Source: Limimaricola cinnabarinus LL-001
GTDB lineage: Bacteria > Pseudomonadota > Alphaproteobacteria > Rhodobacterales > Rhodobacteraceae
NCBI RefSeq assembly: GCF_000466965.1
Contig: NZ_BATB01000023.1
Location: 1-46,479, forward strand
Direction of reading: 5' to 3'
DNA: 46,479 bases
Positions 1 to 8,605 of the stretch are shown here, piece after piece (the stretch's first letter is position 1; every line of letters starts with the position of its first letter). The notes under the pieces were generated by a model. It was not told the origin of the DNA. It saw only the letters and a program-made list of their open reading frames with translations, and did not search any database. The position numbers and the translations under genes were made by a program.

Positions 1-273
1 CTCGGCGCCGCCGTCGGCGCGAGCCGCGCGGCAGTGGATTCAGGCTATGCGCCGAACGACTGGCAGGTCGGGCAGACCGGCAAGGTCGTGGCGCCCGCGC
101 TCTACGTCGCGGTCGGCATCTCGGGCGCGATCCAGCACCTCGCGGGCATGAAGGACAGCAAGGTCATCGTCGCCATCAACAAGGACGAGGAGGCGCCGAT
201 CTTCCAGGTCGCCGATTACGGCCTCGTCGGCGATCTGTTCGGGGTGCTGCCGGAGCTGACCGAGAAGCTGTGA
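1..273 (+). CDS. etfA: Electron transfer flavoprotein subunit alpha, C-terminal part
   Basis: Only the last 90 codons are in the window; the gene enters from the left edge in frame 1. EtfA carries FAD and passes electrons from acyl-CoA and related dehydrogenases to ETF-ubiquinone oxidoreductase. The visible part is the conserved FAD-binding C-terminal domain: [11 protein letters not shown], then [20 protein letters not shown], then the [23 protein letters not shown] stretch and a GDLF ending. These match the family closely. A GC-rich hairpin follows the stop codon. The N-terminal domain and the partner etfB cannot be seen. Confidence 0.95.
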   Translation, partial: LGAAVGASRAAVDSGYAPNDWQVGQTGKVVAPALYVAVGISGAIQHLAGMKDSKVIVAINKDEEAPIFQVADYGLVGDLFGVLPELTEKL

Positions 274-279
274 GGCCGC

Positions 280-312
280 AGGGGCGGCGTCGCCGATGCC
301 GCCCCTTTCAGA
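280..312 (+). terminator. Intrinsic terminator between etfA and the convergent DUF6473 gene
   Basis: A 9-bp perfect stem (AGGGGCGGC at 280-288 pairing with GCCGCCCCT at 298-306) is followed by a T-containing tail. It lies 7 bases after the etfA stop. It reaches the stop region of the convergent gene, so it could act in both directions. Confidence 0.7.
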
Positions 313-1057
313 CTGTTTGCCTGGCAAAGGAAACTTCAAGCGCCTCCGCAATGGCGCGATGCCGCATGGCCTCGGAGAGGTCGGGCGTCGTCATTGCGAC
401 GATCCCGCTCACGATCGGGCGGAGATCATTGACCATTTCGCCGGTCACGAACAGAGGATCATCCCCGAGCCGACCGTCACCCCGCCGTTCGGGCAGAAGC
501 ACCAGTGTCACGGGCGAGGCGAGGCAGCTGATCAGTTTGCGCATCCGCATGGTCCAGGCGATGTGCAACTCCGCGCGCAAGGTCGCGAAACGCACGGGGT
601 CGAGGTCCTGCAACGACGACAGCATGTGGCGCACGAAGCAGAATTCCGTGAAATCGACCTCCGGATAGAGCGCCCTTAGGGTCGCCGATGCTCGCAGGAA
701 GCGGTCGTTGCGCCGCGGGTGTACCGTGTAGAGCCGGTTCGACAGCCCCTGCGCGCCCGTGATTTGCAGCACGACCCGTTCCGCGCGATTGCAGATGTCG
801 AGCAAGGCCCGATCCCCCAGAAACGCCCCCGCGCCGGCATTGAGCGCGCCCAGATTGACGCATTCCAGACCGGTCCGCTCTTCGAGCAGCGCCACATAAG
901 AGGCGGACATTCCCGGCCCGAAGGTTTCGGTGCCACCGGGGCAGGCGATGTAACGCCCCGCGCGTAGCCGTTCCGGTCCCCGCACCTCGAGCCGCGAACC
1001 TTTGTAGCATACGCGTGCGATATCGCCGGTTTTCAGACCGGTCCTGTCATGCTTCAT
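308..1057 (-). CDS. DUF6473 family protein of unknown function
   Basis: A 249-residue soluble protein with no signal peptide or membrane segment. I assign it to DUF6473 from memory of similar Rhodobacteraceae proteins of this length and order: an early [13 protein letters not shown] segment, an [13 protein letters not shown] segment, then [20 protein letters not shown]. The [12 protein letters not shown] motif and the overall order resemble SGNH/GDSL-like folds, but I cannot identify a catalytic triad. The ATG at 1057 faces the hbd gene, with a shared intergenic region of about 135 bases. The function is not known. Confidence 0.7.
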   Translation of the reverse strand: MKHDRTGLKTGDIARVCYKGSRLEVRGPERLRAGRYIACPGGTETFGPGMSASYVALLEERTGLECVNLGALNAGAGAFLGDRALLDICNRAERVVLQITGAQGLSNRLYTVHPRRNDRFLRASATLRALYPEVDFTEFCFVRHMLSSLQDLDPVRFATLRAELHIAWTMRMRKLISCLASPVTLVLLPERRGDGRLGDDPLFVTGEMVNDLRPIVSGIVAMTTPDLSEAMRHRAIAEALEVSFARQTV

Positions 1058-1134
1058 GGCACAATCTCACCCATTTTTCCCGCCGGTGATTAGGCCATCG
1101 AAGGCTTGAGATACCGCTAAGGACCTCGCCGCCC

Positions 1135-1164
1135 TTGTGACCGGGGCGGGGGCAGACCTATGCT
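1135..1164 (+). promoter_or_regulatory. Candidate sigma-70 type promoter for hbd
   Basis: TTGTGA (1135-1140) and TATGCT (1159-1164) are separated by 18 bases. The predicted transcript start, about 1171, is roughly 20 bases before the hbd ATG. This is by inspection only. Confidence 0.4.
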
Positions 1165-1192
1165 GCGCCGAACTGGACAGGGATGGTGTACA

Positions 1193-2068
1193 ATGACAAT
1201 CGAACGCGTGGGTGTCGTAGGTGCGGGTCAGATGGGCAACGGCATCGCTCATGTGTTTTCGCTGGCCGGCTACGAGGTGGTGATGACCGATGTGAGCGCC
1301 GAGGCGCTCGACAAGGCCGTGGCACTTATCGAGCGCAACCTCGACCGACAGGTCGCGAAAGGCGCTGCCACCGAAGACGAGAAAGCCTCCGCGATGGGCC
1401 GCATCTCAACCACGCCGACCCTCACCGATCTTGGCTCTTGCGACCTCATCATCGAGGCCGCCACCGAGCGCGAGGCCGTCAAGACCGCGATCTTCGAGGA
1501 GCTGGTGCCACATCTCGCGCCGCACACGATCCTGACCTCGAACACCTCTTCGATTTCGATCACCCGGCTGGCCTCGCGCACCGACCGTCCCGAGAAGTTC
1601 ATGGGTTTCCACTTCATGAACCCGGTCCCGGTCATGCAGCTCGTCGAGCTGATCCGCGGCATCGCCACGGATGAAGAGACGTTCCGCGCCTGTTTCGAGG
1701 TGGTCGAGCGGCTTGGCAAAACGGCGGCGACCTCAGAGGATTTTCCGGCATTCATCGTCAACCGGATCCTGATGCCGATGATCAACGAGGCGGTCTATAC
1801 GCTCTACGAGGGGGTGGGGTCGGTCTCCTCCATCGACACCTCGCTCAAGCTCGGCGCGAATCATCCGATGGGGCCGCTGGAGCTGGCCGACTTCATCGGC
1901 CTCGATACCTGCCTCGCGATCATGAACGTGTTGCATGACGGGCTGGCCGATACCAAGTACCGACCCTGCCCATTGCTGACGAAATACGTCGAGGCGGGCT
2001 GGCTCGGCCGTAAGACCAAGCGCGGCTTCTACGACTACCGGGGCGAGACGCCGGTGCCGACACGCTGA
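1193..2068 (+). CDS. hbd: 3-hydroxybutyryl-CoA dehydrogenase
   Basis: NAD(P)-dependent oxidation of 3-hydroxybutyryl-CoA to acetoacetyl-CoA, used in fatty-acid and polyhydroxybutyrate metabolism. The 291-residue product begins with a Rossmann nucleotide-binding site, VGVVGAGQMGNGIAHVF. It has the catalytic-histidine region GFHFMNPVPVMQLVE, the substrate-domain motif GFIVNR-like DFPAFIVNRILMPMINEA, and NHPMGPLELADFIGLD. Length and C-terminal WLGRKTKRGFYDY are typical. I chose ATG 1193 rather than an in-frame ATG 11 codons earlier because the Rossmann strand then starts at the usual distance. It sits near etfA, consistent with acyl-CoA metabolism. Confidence 0.93.
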   Translation: MTIERVGVVGAGQMGNGIAHVFSLAGYEVVMTDVSAEALDKAVALIERNLDRQVAKGAATEDEKASAMGRISTTPTLTDLGSCDLIIEAATEREAVKTAIFEELVPHLAPHTILTSNTSSISITRLASRTDRPEKFMGFHFMNPVPVMQLVELIRGIATDEETFRACFEVVERLGKTAATSEDFPAFIVNRILMPMINEAVYTLYEGVGSVSSIDTSLKLGANHPMGPLELADFIGLDTCLAIMNVLHDGLADTKYRPCPLLTKYVEAGWLGRKTKRGFYDYRGETPVPTR

Positions 2069-2081
2069 GGGGGGCCCTCAG
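2065..2081. terminator. Hairpin spanning the convergent hbd and ptsH stop codons
   Basis: CTGAGG and CCTCAG arms enclose a short G-rich loop, so each arm contains one of the two opposing TGA stop codons. There is no T-run. It may work as a compact bidirectional terminator or mRNA 3'-end stabiliser. Confidence 0.45.
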
Positions 2082-2350
2082 CCCCCTTCGCCAAAGTAGT
2101 CCGCGACCAGCGTCTCGATCGCGTCGGCGAGCCGCTCGGCCTCGGCTCCGGAGGTCTCGACCTCGATCCAGGTACCGCGCGAGGCGGCGAGCATCAGGAG
2201 CCCCATGATGCTGTCGCCAGTGGTCGAAAGACCGTCCCGGCTCACGGTCGCGTCGGCGTCGAAGGATTCGACGCATTCGGCGAGCTTGGCTGAGGCGCGG
2301 GCGTGAAGCCCCTTCACGTTGATGATTTGCAGGCGTCTCGAAGTCGTCAT
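2078..2350 (-). CDS. ptsH: HPr family phosphocarrier protein
   Basis: The 90-residue product is the small phosphocarrier of a regulatory phosphotransferase system. The phosphorylated histidine is His16 in KGLHARASAKLAE. The regulatory serine is Ser47 in GDSIMGLLMLAA, the site used by HPr kinase, whose gene lies in the same run. Its start overlaps the end of the EIIA gene by 4 bases, so the two are translationally coupled. No sugar permease is encoded nearby. This fits the alphaproteobacterial pattern in which this PTS works as a sensor and regulator rather than a transporter. Confidence 0.93.
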   Translation of the reverse strand: MTTSRRLQIINVKGLHARASAKLAECVESFDADATVSRDGLSTTGDSIMGLLMLAASRGTWIEVETSGAEAERLADAIETLVADYFGEGG

Positions 2351-2766
2351 GTTCCGGTGCGTGTCTCCGTCTGCAGCCCCGCATCGACGATGAGGCTATC
2401 AATATATTTTCGGCCCGCCATGAGCGCCGCGCGCACCGCCTCCGGGACGGTCTTGCCGCGGGATTTGGCGAGCTTGATGAGCATGGGGAGGTTGGCGCCA
2501 TATAGAATGCGCCGATCCGAGACCGAGCAGGCCCTGAGCGACAGATTCGAAGGCGAGCCGCCAAACATGTCGGTCACGATGACGACGCCGTGGCCGGTAT
2601 CGACGCTGTCGGCGGCGACGCAGATCTCGTCCTGCTTGGCGGCGCGATCATCATCGGGCAGGATGGTGATGGCCATGACGCCGGTCTGGCGTCCGACGAC
2701 GTGTTCCACAGCAGCGAGGTATTCGCGTGCGAGGCCTCCATGGGCCACGATGACGATTCCGATCAC
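2347..2766 (-). CDS. PTS EIIA component, mannose (EIIA-Man) type
   Basis: A 139-residue stand-alone EIIA domain of the mannose/fructose/sorbose family. It accepts a phosphate from HPr on His9 in the N-terminal VIVAHGGLA motif. [16 protein letters not shown] is the other family signature. It overlaps the preceding rapZ gene by 4 bases and the following ptsH by 4 bases. With no EIIB, EIIC or EIID domains present, it is probably a regulatory output of the PTS. In relatives it is often annotated manX or ptsIIA. Confidence 0.92.
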   Translation of the reverse strand: MIGIVIVAHGGLAREYLAAVEHVVGRQTGVMAITILPDDDRAAKQDEICVAADSVDTGHGVVIVTDMFGGSPSNLSLRACSVSDRRILYGANLPMLIKLAKSRGKTVPEAVRAALMAGRKYIDSLIVDAGLQTETRTGT

Positions 2767-3711
2767 GCGACTTGTCCCCGTGCGGCCGACGAGACACCCG
2801 TCCCGGCGCGGCGTTCCAGCTCCCTGTGACGTTTAGACACCTGCCATCCCTCCTTCGCAAGGGCCTTGGCCAAACGCTCGGTCACGGCGACCGAGCGGTG
2901 TTGCCCGCCGGTACAGCCGAAGCCGATCGACAGATGGGTTTTGCCCTCGGCGTGATAGGCCGGAAGCAGCGGTACCACAAAATCGCACATCGACGTGAAG
3001 AAGCCGTCAAAGCGGGGATCGCCCGCGACATGCGCATCCACCCGTGCGTCGCGCCCGTCGAGTGGGCGCAGAGCCGCGTCCCAATGCGGGTTGCGCAGGA
3101 AGCGGCAATCGATGACCAGATCGAGCCCGCGCGGCAGCCCCCTCTTGTAGGAGAAGCTGTGGATCGTCACCGCGAGAGTGCGCCCCTCGGGCGGCGCAAA
3201 CCAGTGTTCGATCTCGGCCCGCAGATCATGCGGCGACAGCCCCGAGCTGTCGAGCAGCACGTCGGCGCGGGCGCGCACCGGCACCAGCAGTTCGCGTTCG
3301 CGGGCGATGCCGGCAAGAGGCTGTCGGCCGGGGCGAGAGGATGGCGGCGGCGCGTTTCGGAATAGCGGCGCACTAATTCATCCTCGTCGCAATCGAGATA
3401 GAGCACCTGCAACCGCAGCTCCGACCGCTGCGCCAGCCGGTCGATCGCGTCGATCAGCGCGTCGGTCGAAAAATCACGGTTGCGCACGTCGAGCCCGAGT
3501 GCCAGCGGGTGCGACAGAGGTGGTCCGTCGAGCAAGCGCCCCAGAAGGGAAAGTGGCAGATTGTCGATCACCTCGAAACCGAGATCCTCCAGCACGTTTA
3601 TTGCGGTCGTGCGCCCGGCGCCCGAAGGCCGGTGACGAGCACGAGAGTATGGCGCCCGTCGGGATCGGCGGCGCGAGGAGTAATGTCGGCAAGCGCGGGG
3701 TCGGGTATCAT
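2763..3711 (-). pseudogene. rapZ: RapZ family nucleotide-binding protein, split by two 1-base losses as sequenced
   Basis: RapZ (YvcJ family) is an ATP/GTP-binding adaptor that in enterics controls glmS through small RNAs; its alphaproteobacterial role is less clear. The N-terminus (from ATG 3711) reads LVLVTG, then loses frame near 3627. Restoring one G on the plus strand rebuilds the P-loop [20 protein letters not shown] second loss near 3319 separates [14 protein letters not shown] from [19 protein letters not shown]; one restored base joins them. The C-terminal half has the family signature [18 protein letters not shown]. With both corrections the protein is 316 residues, slightly longer than usual. 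ATG overlaps the hprK stop. Two in-gene losses mean it is non-functional if the sequence is right. Confidence 0.88.
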
Positions 3712-4103
3712 GGCTCTCTCCGTCCTGCTTTCAGATACTGCAGGATCGCGGGCGCGAAATGCCCCGTATCGATATCGTGAAGCAAGGGGAGCGAACTTCC
3801 CAGATGCATGACGCGACGTTCCGGTGGAAGACGGAGCGTCTCCGGCGTGCCGCGCTCCACGGCCAGATACAGCCGCGCCGGCCCATGGGGAACGGCGTGG
3901 AGCAGCCCCACGCCCCGCGCCTCGACCAACCCGGCGATGGTGGCCGGGCAACTTGCCCAAAGGCCGCCATCGGGAGCGGGGGTTATGTGGGTGCGGTCGT
4001 CGGCCACCAGCTCGCAGCCCAGCGCCATCAGCGCCAACGCCAGCGTCGACTTGCCGCTGCCCGAGGGGCCGGTGATCAGCACGCCGCGTCCGCGCCAGGC
4101 CAC
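3708..4103 (-). CDS. hprK: HPr kinase/phosphorylase, short alphaproteobacterial form
   Basis: Catalytic-domain-only HPr kinase, which phosphorylates the regulatory serine of HPr. The Walker A loop [15 protein letters not shown] lies at residues 12-23, followed by the VADDRTHI segment and EARGVGLL. The gene lies between chvG and rapZ, the standard order in this group. The coordinates use the first canonical start, GTG at 4103 (131 residues), but this trims the family N-terminus. Homology in the same frame continues upstream ([10 protein letters not shown]) to a CTG at 4139 that overlaps the chvG TGA. That start would give 143 residues. The true start may be that CTG, or an ATG misread as CTG. 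Confidence 0.9.
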   Translation of the reverse strand: MAWRGRGVLITGPSGSGKSTLALALMALGCELVADDRTHITPAPDGGLWASCPATIAGLVEARGVGLLHAVPHGPARLYLAVERGTPETLRLPPERRVMHLGSSLPLLHDIDTGHFAPAILQYLKAGRREP

Positions 4104-4135
4104 GCAGCTTGCATGCAGGGTGAGCGGCGAAGGTG

Positions 4136-5872
4136 TCAGACCGGCAGGCCCACCACAAAGCGCGCGCCCAGCGGCTCGGAGGTGGGATCAGCCTCGGTTG
4201 GGCGGATGTTCTCGGCCCAGATCACGCCGCCATGCGCCTCGACGATCTGCTTGGAGATGGCGAGGCCGAGGCCCGAATTGTTACCGAACTGGCCCTCGGG
4301 CCGCTCGGAGTAAAAGCGCTGGAAGATCTTGGTCAGCGCCTCTTCGGGGATGCCGGGCCCGGTGTCCTCGATCACGATGAGCACCCGGTTTTCGCGCTGA
4401 CGCGCCCAGATGCGAATTGCGTCGCCATCCTCGCAAAACGAGATCGCGTTGGTGATCAGGTTGACGAAGACCTGCGCCAAGCGCCCCTCGAGGCCCTGAA
4501 TCTCGATCGGCCGCGACGGCAGGTCGGCGATGAAGTCGATGCCCTTGAGAGTGGCCTCGCGCCCGAGGAAATCGTTGAGGTTCGACAGCATCTTCAGAAG
4601 GTCGAAGCTCTCTTCCTCCTCCTTGACCAGCTCGGCATCGAGCCGCGAGGCGTTGGAGATGTCCGAGACGAGCCGGTCGAGGCGGCGCACGTCATGCTCG
4701 ATCACGTCGAGCAGCTTCTCGCGGTGGTCCTCGCGCTTGACGATGCGCAGGCTGCCGACGGCCGAACGCAGCGACGCGAGCGGGTTCTTGATCTCGTGCG
4801 CCACGTCGGCGGCAAACTGCTCGTTGCCTTCGATCCGGTCATAGAGCGCCGCGACCATGCCACGCAGCGCCGCCGAGAGGCGTCCGATCTCGTCGGGGCG
4901 CGCGGTCAGGTCGGGGATGCGCACCTTGGTCGGCGCGAACTTGCGGGCGTTGCGGTCGCGTCCGGTCTCGGCGGCGGCGGCAAGCTCGGAGAGCGGGTTG
5001 GCGATGGTCGAGGCGAGCACGAGGCTCAGGCCGATCGACACCAGCATGCCGACCACGAACATCTGCAACACCTGCTCGCGCTCGCGGCGCACCAGCGAAT
5101 CGATCTCGCCCGCCGCCGAGGTCACCGCCACCACACCCACGGCGCGGCGGCCCTGCTGGATCGGGGTGGCGACGGCAAAGATCGTGCGACCCTGCGCGTC
5201 GGTGCGGGTCTGGACCGCGGTGCCGCCGTTGAGGGCGGGCGACACCAGCGCACGCGCCGCATCGGCGGTGCCGAAGGCGGGCGGCTCGGCGCTTCTGGGC
5301 GACAGGAGGCCGGCCAGAGCCTCCCATCCGGAGTTGAGAAGATCCGTCAGCAGGGTGCCGCCATGGCCGAGATCGAGGCCGCTCACCGCCTCGCCCCCCA
5401 TGGCGGCGGTTTCGCCCACCAGTTTGCCGGACGGGTCGTAGACCCGAAGCTCGATACCATCGCGCAGGTCGAGCGCGTCGAGGCTTGCCTTCACGTCGAT
5501 GCCGTCGCCGGTGATCATGTTCACGGGTCCGCCCACGGGCAGCTGCACTTCGAACAGGTCGGCCACCAGCTCGGCCTGACTGACCAGAGACGAGGCTCTC
5601 TGAAAGGCGAGGTTGTCGCGCGAAGGGGTGAAATAGAGCATCCCCGCCACCAGAAGCAGCAGCGCCACGAGGTTGAAAGTGATGATCTTGCGCGCCAACG
5701 GCGAGCGGTTGAGCTGAACCAGCCTGCGGCGGCGGCGCGGCTGGTCGGCGGTCTGGGGCGTGACCCAGTCGTCGCCCAGAACCACCCGCTCGCGCGCTTC
5801 GCCCTCCCCGCCGCGGGCGGCGCGGCGGACCGAGTTGAGATCCCTCACATCGATCTTGGGAGCGGCAGTCAT
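4136..5872 (-). CDS. chvG: Sensor histidine kinase ChvG (ExoS-like)
   Basis: Membrane sensor of the ChvG-ChvI system, which responds to acid and cell-envelope conditions in alphaproteobacteria. The 578 residues comprise a cytoplasmic N-terminus with an Arg-rich patch (46-50), a first membrane helix about 63-83, a periplasmic sensor domain about 84-270, a second helix about 271-290, a HAMP region, the H-box FAADVAHEIKNPLASL with phospho-acceptor His359, an N-box VNLITNAISF and G-boxes EDTGPGIP and NNSGLGLAISK. It lies 29 bases downstream of chvI, so one operon is likely. Its stop overlaps the probable hprK start. No defect is visible. Confidence 0.95.
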   Translation of the reverse strand: MTAAPKIDVRDLNSVRRAARGGEGEARERVVLGDDWVTPQTADQPRRRRRLVQLNRSPLARKIITFNLVALLLLVAGMLYFTPSRDNLAFQRASSLVSQAELVADLFEVQLPVGGPVNMITGDGIDVKASLDALDLRDGIELRVYDPSGKLVGETAAMGGEAVSGLDLGHGGTLLTDLLNSGWEALAGLLSPRSAEPPAFGTADAARALVSPALNGGTAVQTRTDAQGRTIFAVATPIQQGRRAVGVVAVTSAAGEIDSLVRREREQVLQMFVVGMLVSIGLSLVLASTIANPLSELAAAAETGRDRNARKFAPTKVRIPDLTARPDEIGRLSAALRGMVAALYDRIEGNEQFAADVAHEIKNPLASLRSAVGSLRIVKREDHREKLLDVIEHDVRRLDRLVSDISNASRLDAELVKEEEESFDLLKMLSNLNDFLGREATLKGIDFIADLPSRPIEIQGLEGRLAQVFVNLITNAISFCEDGDAIRIWARQRENRVLIVIEDTGPGIPEEALTKIFQRFYSERPEGQFGNNSGLGLAISKQIVEAHGGVIWAENIRPTEADPTSEPLGARFVVGLPV

Positions 5873-5901
5873 GCGGGGTTCATCCTTTGGCGGCGCGGAA
5901 C

Positions 5902-6603
5902 CTATTCCTCGTTGTAACGATAGCCGATCCCGTAAAGGGTCTCGATCGCCGAGAAATCCGGATCGGCGTTGCGCATCTTCTTGCGCAGCCGCTTGATGTG
6001 GCTGTCGATGGTGCGGTCGTCGACATAGACCTGATCGTCATAGGCCACGTCCATCAGCTGGTCGCGGCTCTTCACGAAGCCCGGACGCTGGGCAAGCGCC
6101 TGCAGCAGCAGGAATTCGGTGACGGTGAGCGAGACGTCGCGGCCCTTCCATTTCACCGCGTGACGCAGCGGGTCCATGGTGAGCTGGCCGCGCTCCATCA
6201 CCTTGTTCTCTTCGGTAACCTCGACCGTGTCGCCCGAGATCGCGTCCTGGCGGCGCAGCAGCGTGCGGATCCGTTCGACCAGCAGGCGCTGGCTGAAGGG
6301 CTTCTTGACGTAGTCGTCGGCCCCCATGCGCAGGCCGAGAACCTCGTCGATCTCGTCATCCTTGGAGGTGAGGAAGATCACCGGCATCTGGGTCTTCTGG
6401 CGCAGCCGCTGCAGCAGGTCCATGCCGTCCATGCGTGGCATCTTGATGTCGAGCACGGCCATGTCGGGGAGCTTCTTGTTGAAGGCGTCAAGCGCCTGCT
6501 GCCCGTCATTGTAGGTCTCGACCTCGAAGCCTTCGGCTTCGAGCGTCATCGATACGGAGGTCAGGATGTTCCTGTCGTCATCTACCAGTGCGATTCTCGA
6601 CAT
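5902..6603 (-). CDS. chvI: Response regulator ChvI, OmpR family
   Basis: The 233-residue DNA-binding partner of ChvG. The receiver domain has VDDD at 7-10 and the phospho-acceptor Asp52 in [11 protein letters not shown], with FLTSKDD and DDYVKKPF. The C-terminal winged helix has [18 protein letters not shown] and [16 protein letters not shown]. The start ATG 6603 follows a GAGGGATC ribosome binding site and begins directly with the receiver motif, so the longer upstream frame was not used. ChvI-type regulators control envelope, exopolysaccharide and, in Agrobacterium, pckA expression; pckA is divergent here. Confidence 0.95.
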   Translation of the reverse strand: MSRIALVDDDRNILTSVSMTLEAEGFEVETYNDGQQALDAFNKKLPDMAVLDIKMPRMDGMDLLQRLRQKTQMPVIFLTSKDDEIDEVLGLRMGADDYVKKPFSQRLLVERIRTLLRRQDAISGDTVEVTEENKVMERGQLTMDPLRHAVKWKGRDVSLTVTEFLLLQALAQRPGFVKSRDQLMDVAYDDQVYVDDRTIDSHIKRLRKKMRNADPDFSAIETLYGIGYRYNEE

Positions 6604-6932
6604 TCGTGATCCCTCTTCAGCATGGATTCTTGTTAACGGGTTATTCACGTTGTTCCGGTTTGCCACCCGCAGATCAAGCCTGCAGGGCGAATCGGGGCCC
6701 CAAAGACGCCCCATTTGCGCCGAAATACGATAACCAATGGCTAAAATGCCTCACCTTCTCGTTGCACTCCATGCGTGTTTCGCGGCTCTATGCCGCTGCG
6801 AAAGGGGGTCGCGCGGGGCGGTTGCGCTAACAGTCAGCATGGTTGCGCTAACTGCATGGTCGCCTTGGAAATCATCGTGTTAAGCCATTCATGGCGGGCC
6901 GGGGAATGGCCCCGATGAGAGGAGCCGGACAG
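6604..6932. promoter_or_regulatory. Divergent chvI-pckA control region with a phased direct repeat
   Basis: 329 bases without a gene, containing the promoters of chvI (minus) and pckA (plus). The clear feature is GGTTGCGCTAAC at 6820-6831, repeated exactly at 6841-6852. The 21-base period places both copies on the same face of the helix. GCATGG flanks the second copy on both sides. The right arm GCTAAC with its central CG resembles LacI-family operators such as those reported for CceR. Tandem repeats also suit OmpR-family regulators such as ChvI. I could not place -35/-10 boxes with confidence. Confidence 0.6.
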
Positions 6933-8530
6933 ATGCAGCATGGACGCGTGAACCCCGAGATGACCCTCGAGGCGCAGGGGGTCTCCGGACTGGGCGAGGT
7001 CTATTACAACCTCACCGAGCCGCAGCTGATGCAGGCGGCGATCCGCGCCGGCGAGGGCGAGCTGGGGCAGGGAGGCACCCTGCTCGTGACCACCGGGCAG
7101 CACACCGGTCGCAGCCCCAAGGACAAGTTCGTGGTCCGCAGCGCAACCACCGAAGACACGATCTGGTGGGAGAACAACGCCGCGATGGAGCCTGCGGCCT
7201 TCGCGACGCTCAAGGCCGACATGCTGGCCCATCTCGCCGGGCGCTCGATGCATGTGCAGGATCTCTTCGCCGGGGCCGATCCCGCGCACCGCATCGACGT
7301 GCGCATGGTGACCGAGCTGGCCTGGCACGGGTTGTTCATCCGCCATCTGCTGCGTCGCCCCGAGCGCGCGGAGCTCGACGCTTCGCCCCCGAATATACCG
7401 TGATCAACGCGCCGAGCTTCCGCGCCAACCCCGAGCGTCATGGTTGCCGCTCCGGCACGGTGATCGCCCTCAATCTCGACGAGAAGCTGATCCTGATCGG
7501 CGGCACCGAATATGCGGGCGAGAACAAAAAGGCCGTGTTCACGCTGCTCAACTACCTGCTGCCCGCCAAGGGCATCATGCCGATGCACTGCTCGGCCAAC
7601 CACGCGCCGGGCAACCCGGTCGACACGGCCGTCTTCTTCGGCCTGTCGGGCACCGGCAAGACCACGCTCTCGGCCGACCCCAGCCGCGTGCTGATCGGCG
7701 ATGACGAGCATGGCTGGTCGGATCGCGGCACCTTCAACTTCGAGGGTGGCTGCTACGCCAAGACGATCTCGCTCTCGGCCGAGGCCGAGCCCGAGATCTA
7801 TGCCACCACGCGCAAGTTCGGCACCGTGATCGAGAACATGGTGCGCGACGACGACACGTTGGAACTCGACTTCGAGGACAGCTCGCTCACCGCCAACATG
7901 CGTTGCGCCTATCCCCTGAACTACATCTCCAACGCCTCCGAAGACGCACTGGGTGGGCATCCCAAGAACATCGTGATGCTTACCTGCGACGCCTTCGGCG
8001 TGCTGCCGCCGATCGCGCGGCTGACCCCGGCGCAGGCGATGTACCACTTCCTGTCGGGCTTCACCTCCAAGGTCGCGGGCACCGAGCGCGGCGTGACCGA
8101 GCCCGAGCCGACCTTCTCGACCTGCTTCGGCGCGCCCTTCATGCCGCGCCGCCCCGAGGAATACGGCAAGCTCCTGCAGGAGAAGATCGGCAAGCACGGC
8201 GCCACCTGCTGGCTGGTCAACACCGGCTGGACGGGGGGCGCCTATGGCACCGGCCGCCGCATGCCGATCGCCGCGACCCGCGCGCTTCTGGCCGCCGCGC
8301 TCGACGGGACGCTGGCCGAGGGCAGCTTCCGCAAGGACCCCAATTTCGGCTTCGACGTGCCGGTCTCGGTCGAGGGTGTTGACGACGCGCTGCTCGATCC
8401 GCGCGGCACCTGGGCCGATGGGCAGGCCTATGACACGCAGGCCGCGAAGCTGGCGCAGATGTTCGCCGACAACTTCGCGCAATACGTGCCGCATATCGAC
8501 GACGACGTGCGCGCCGCCGCCATCGGCTGA
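6933..8530 (+). pseudogene. pckA: ATP-dependent phosphoenolpyruvate carboxykinase, one 1-base loss as sequenced
   Basis: First committed step of gluconeogenesis: oxaloacetate plus ATP gives PEP, CO2 and ADP. N-terminal [10 protein letters not shown] and [16 protein letters not shown], then [11 protein letters not shown], the ATP-binding loop [14 protein letters not shown] and [12 protein letters not shown] are all characteristic. The frame breaks near 7381, between AELDA and [13 protein letters not shown]; one restored C (GACGCCTTCG) rejoins them and gives a normal 532 residues. ATG 6933 was chosen for its GAGAGGAGC ribosome binding site and because MQHGRVNP matches relatives. Since the rest is perfectly conserved, a sequencing error is the likely cause. 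Confidence 0.93.
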
Positions 8531-8555
8531 GACCCGCGACAGGCCGGGCTTGACA

Positions 8556-8580
8556 GGGAGGGGCATGGCCCCTCCCAATT
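8556..8580 (+). terminator. Intrinsic terminator after pckA
   Basis: A 9-bp perfect stem, GGGAGGGGC (8556-8564) with GCCCCTCCC (8568-8576), ATG loop, then AATTCGTTT. It lies 26 bases after the pckA stop. Confidence 0.75.
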
Positions 8581-8605
8581 CGTTTGCCCTATCGGAGACA
8601 GCCCC

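Noticed and set aside
4133..5917. 594-codon open frame on the plus strand
   Set aside because: It is exactly antisense to chvG, whose kinase motifs are unambiguous; a typical shadow frame in GC-rich DNA.
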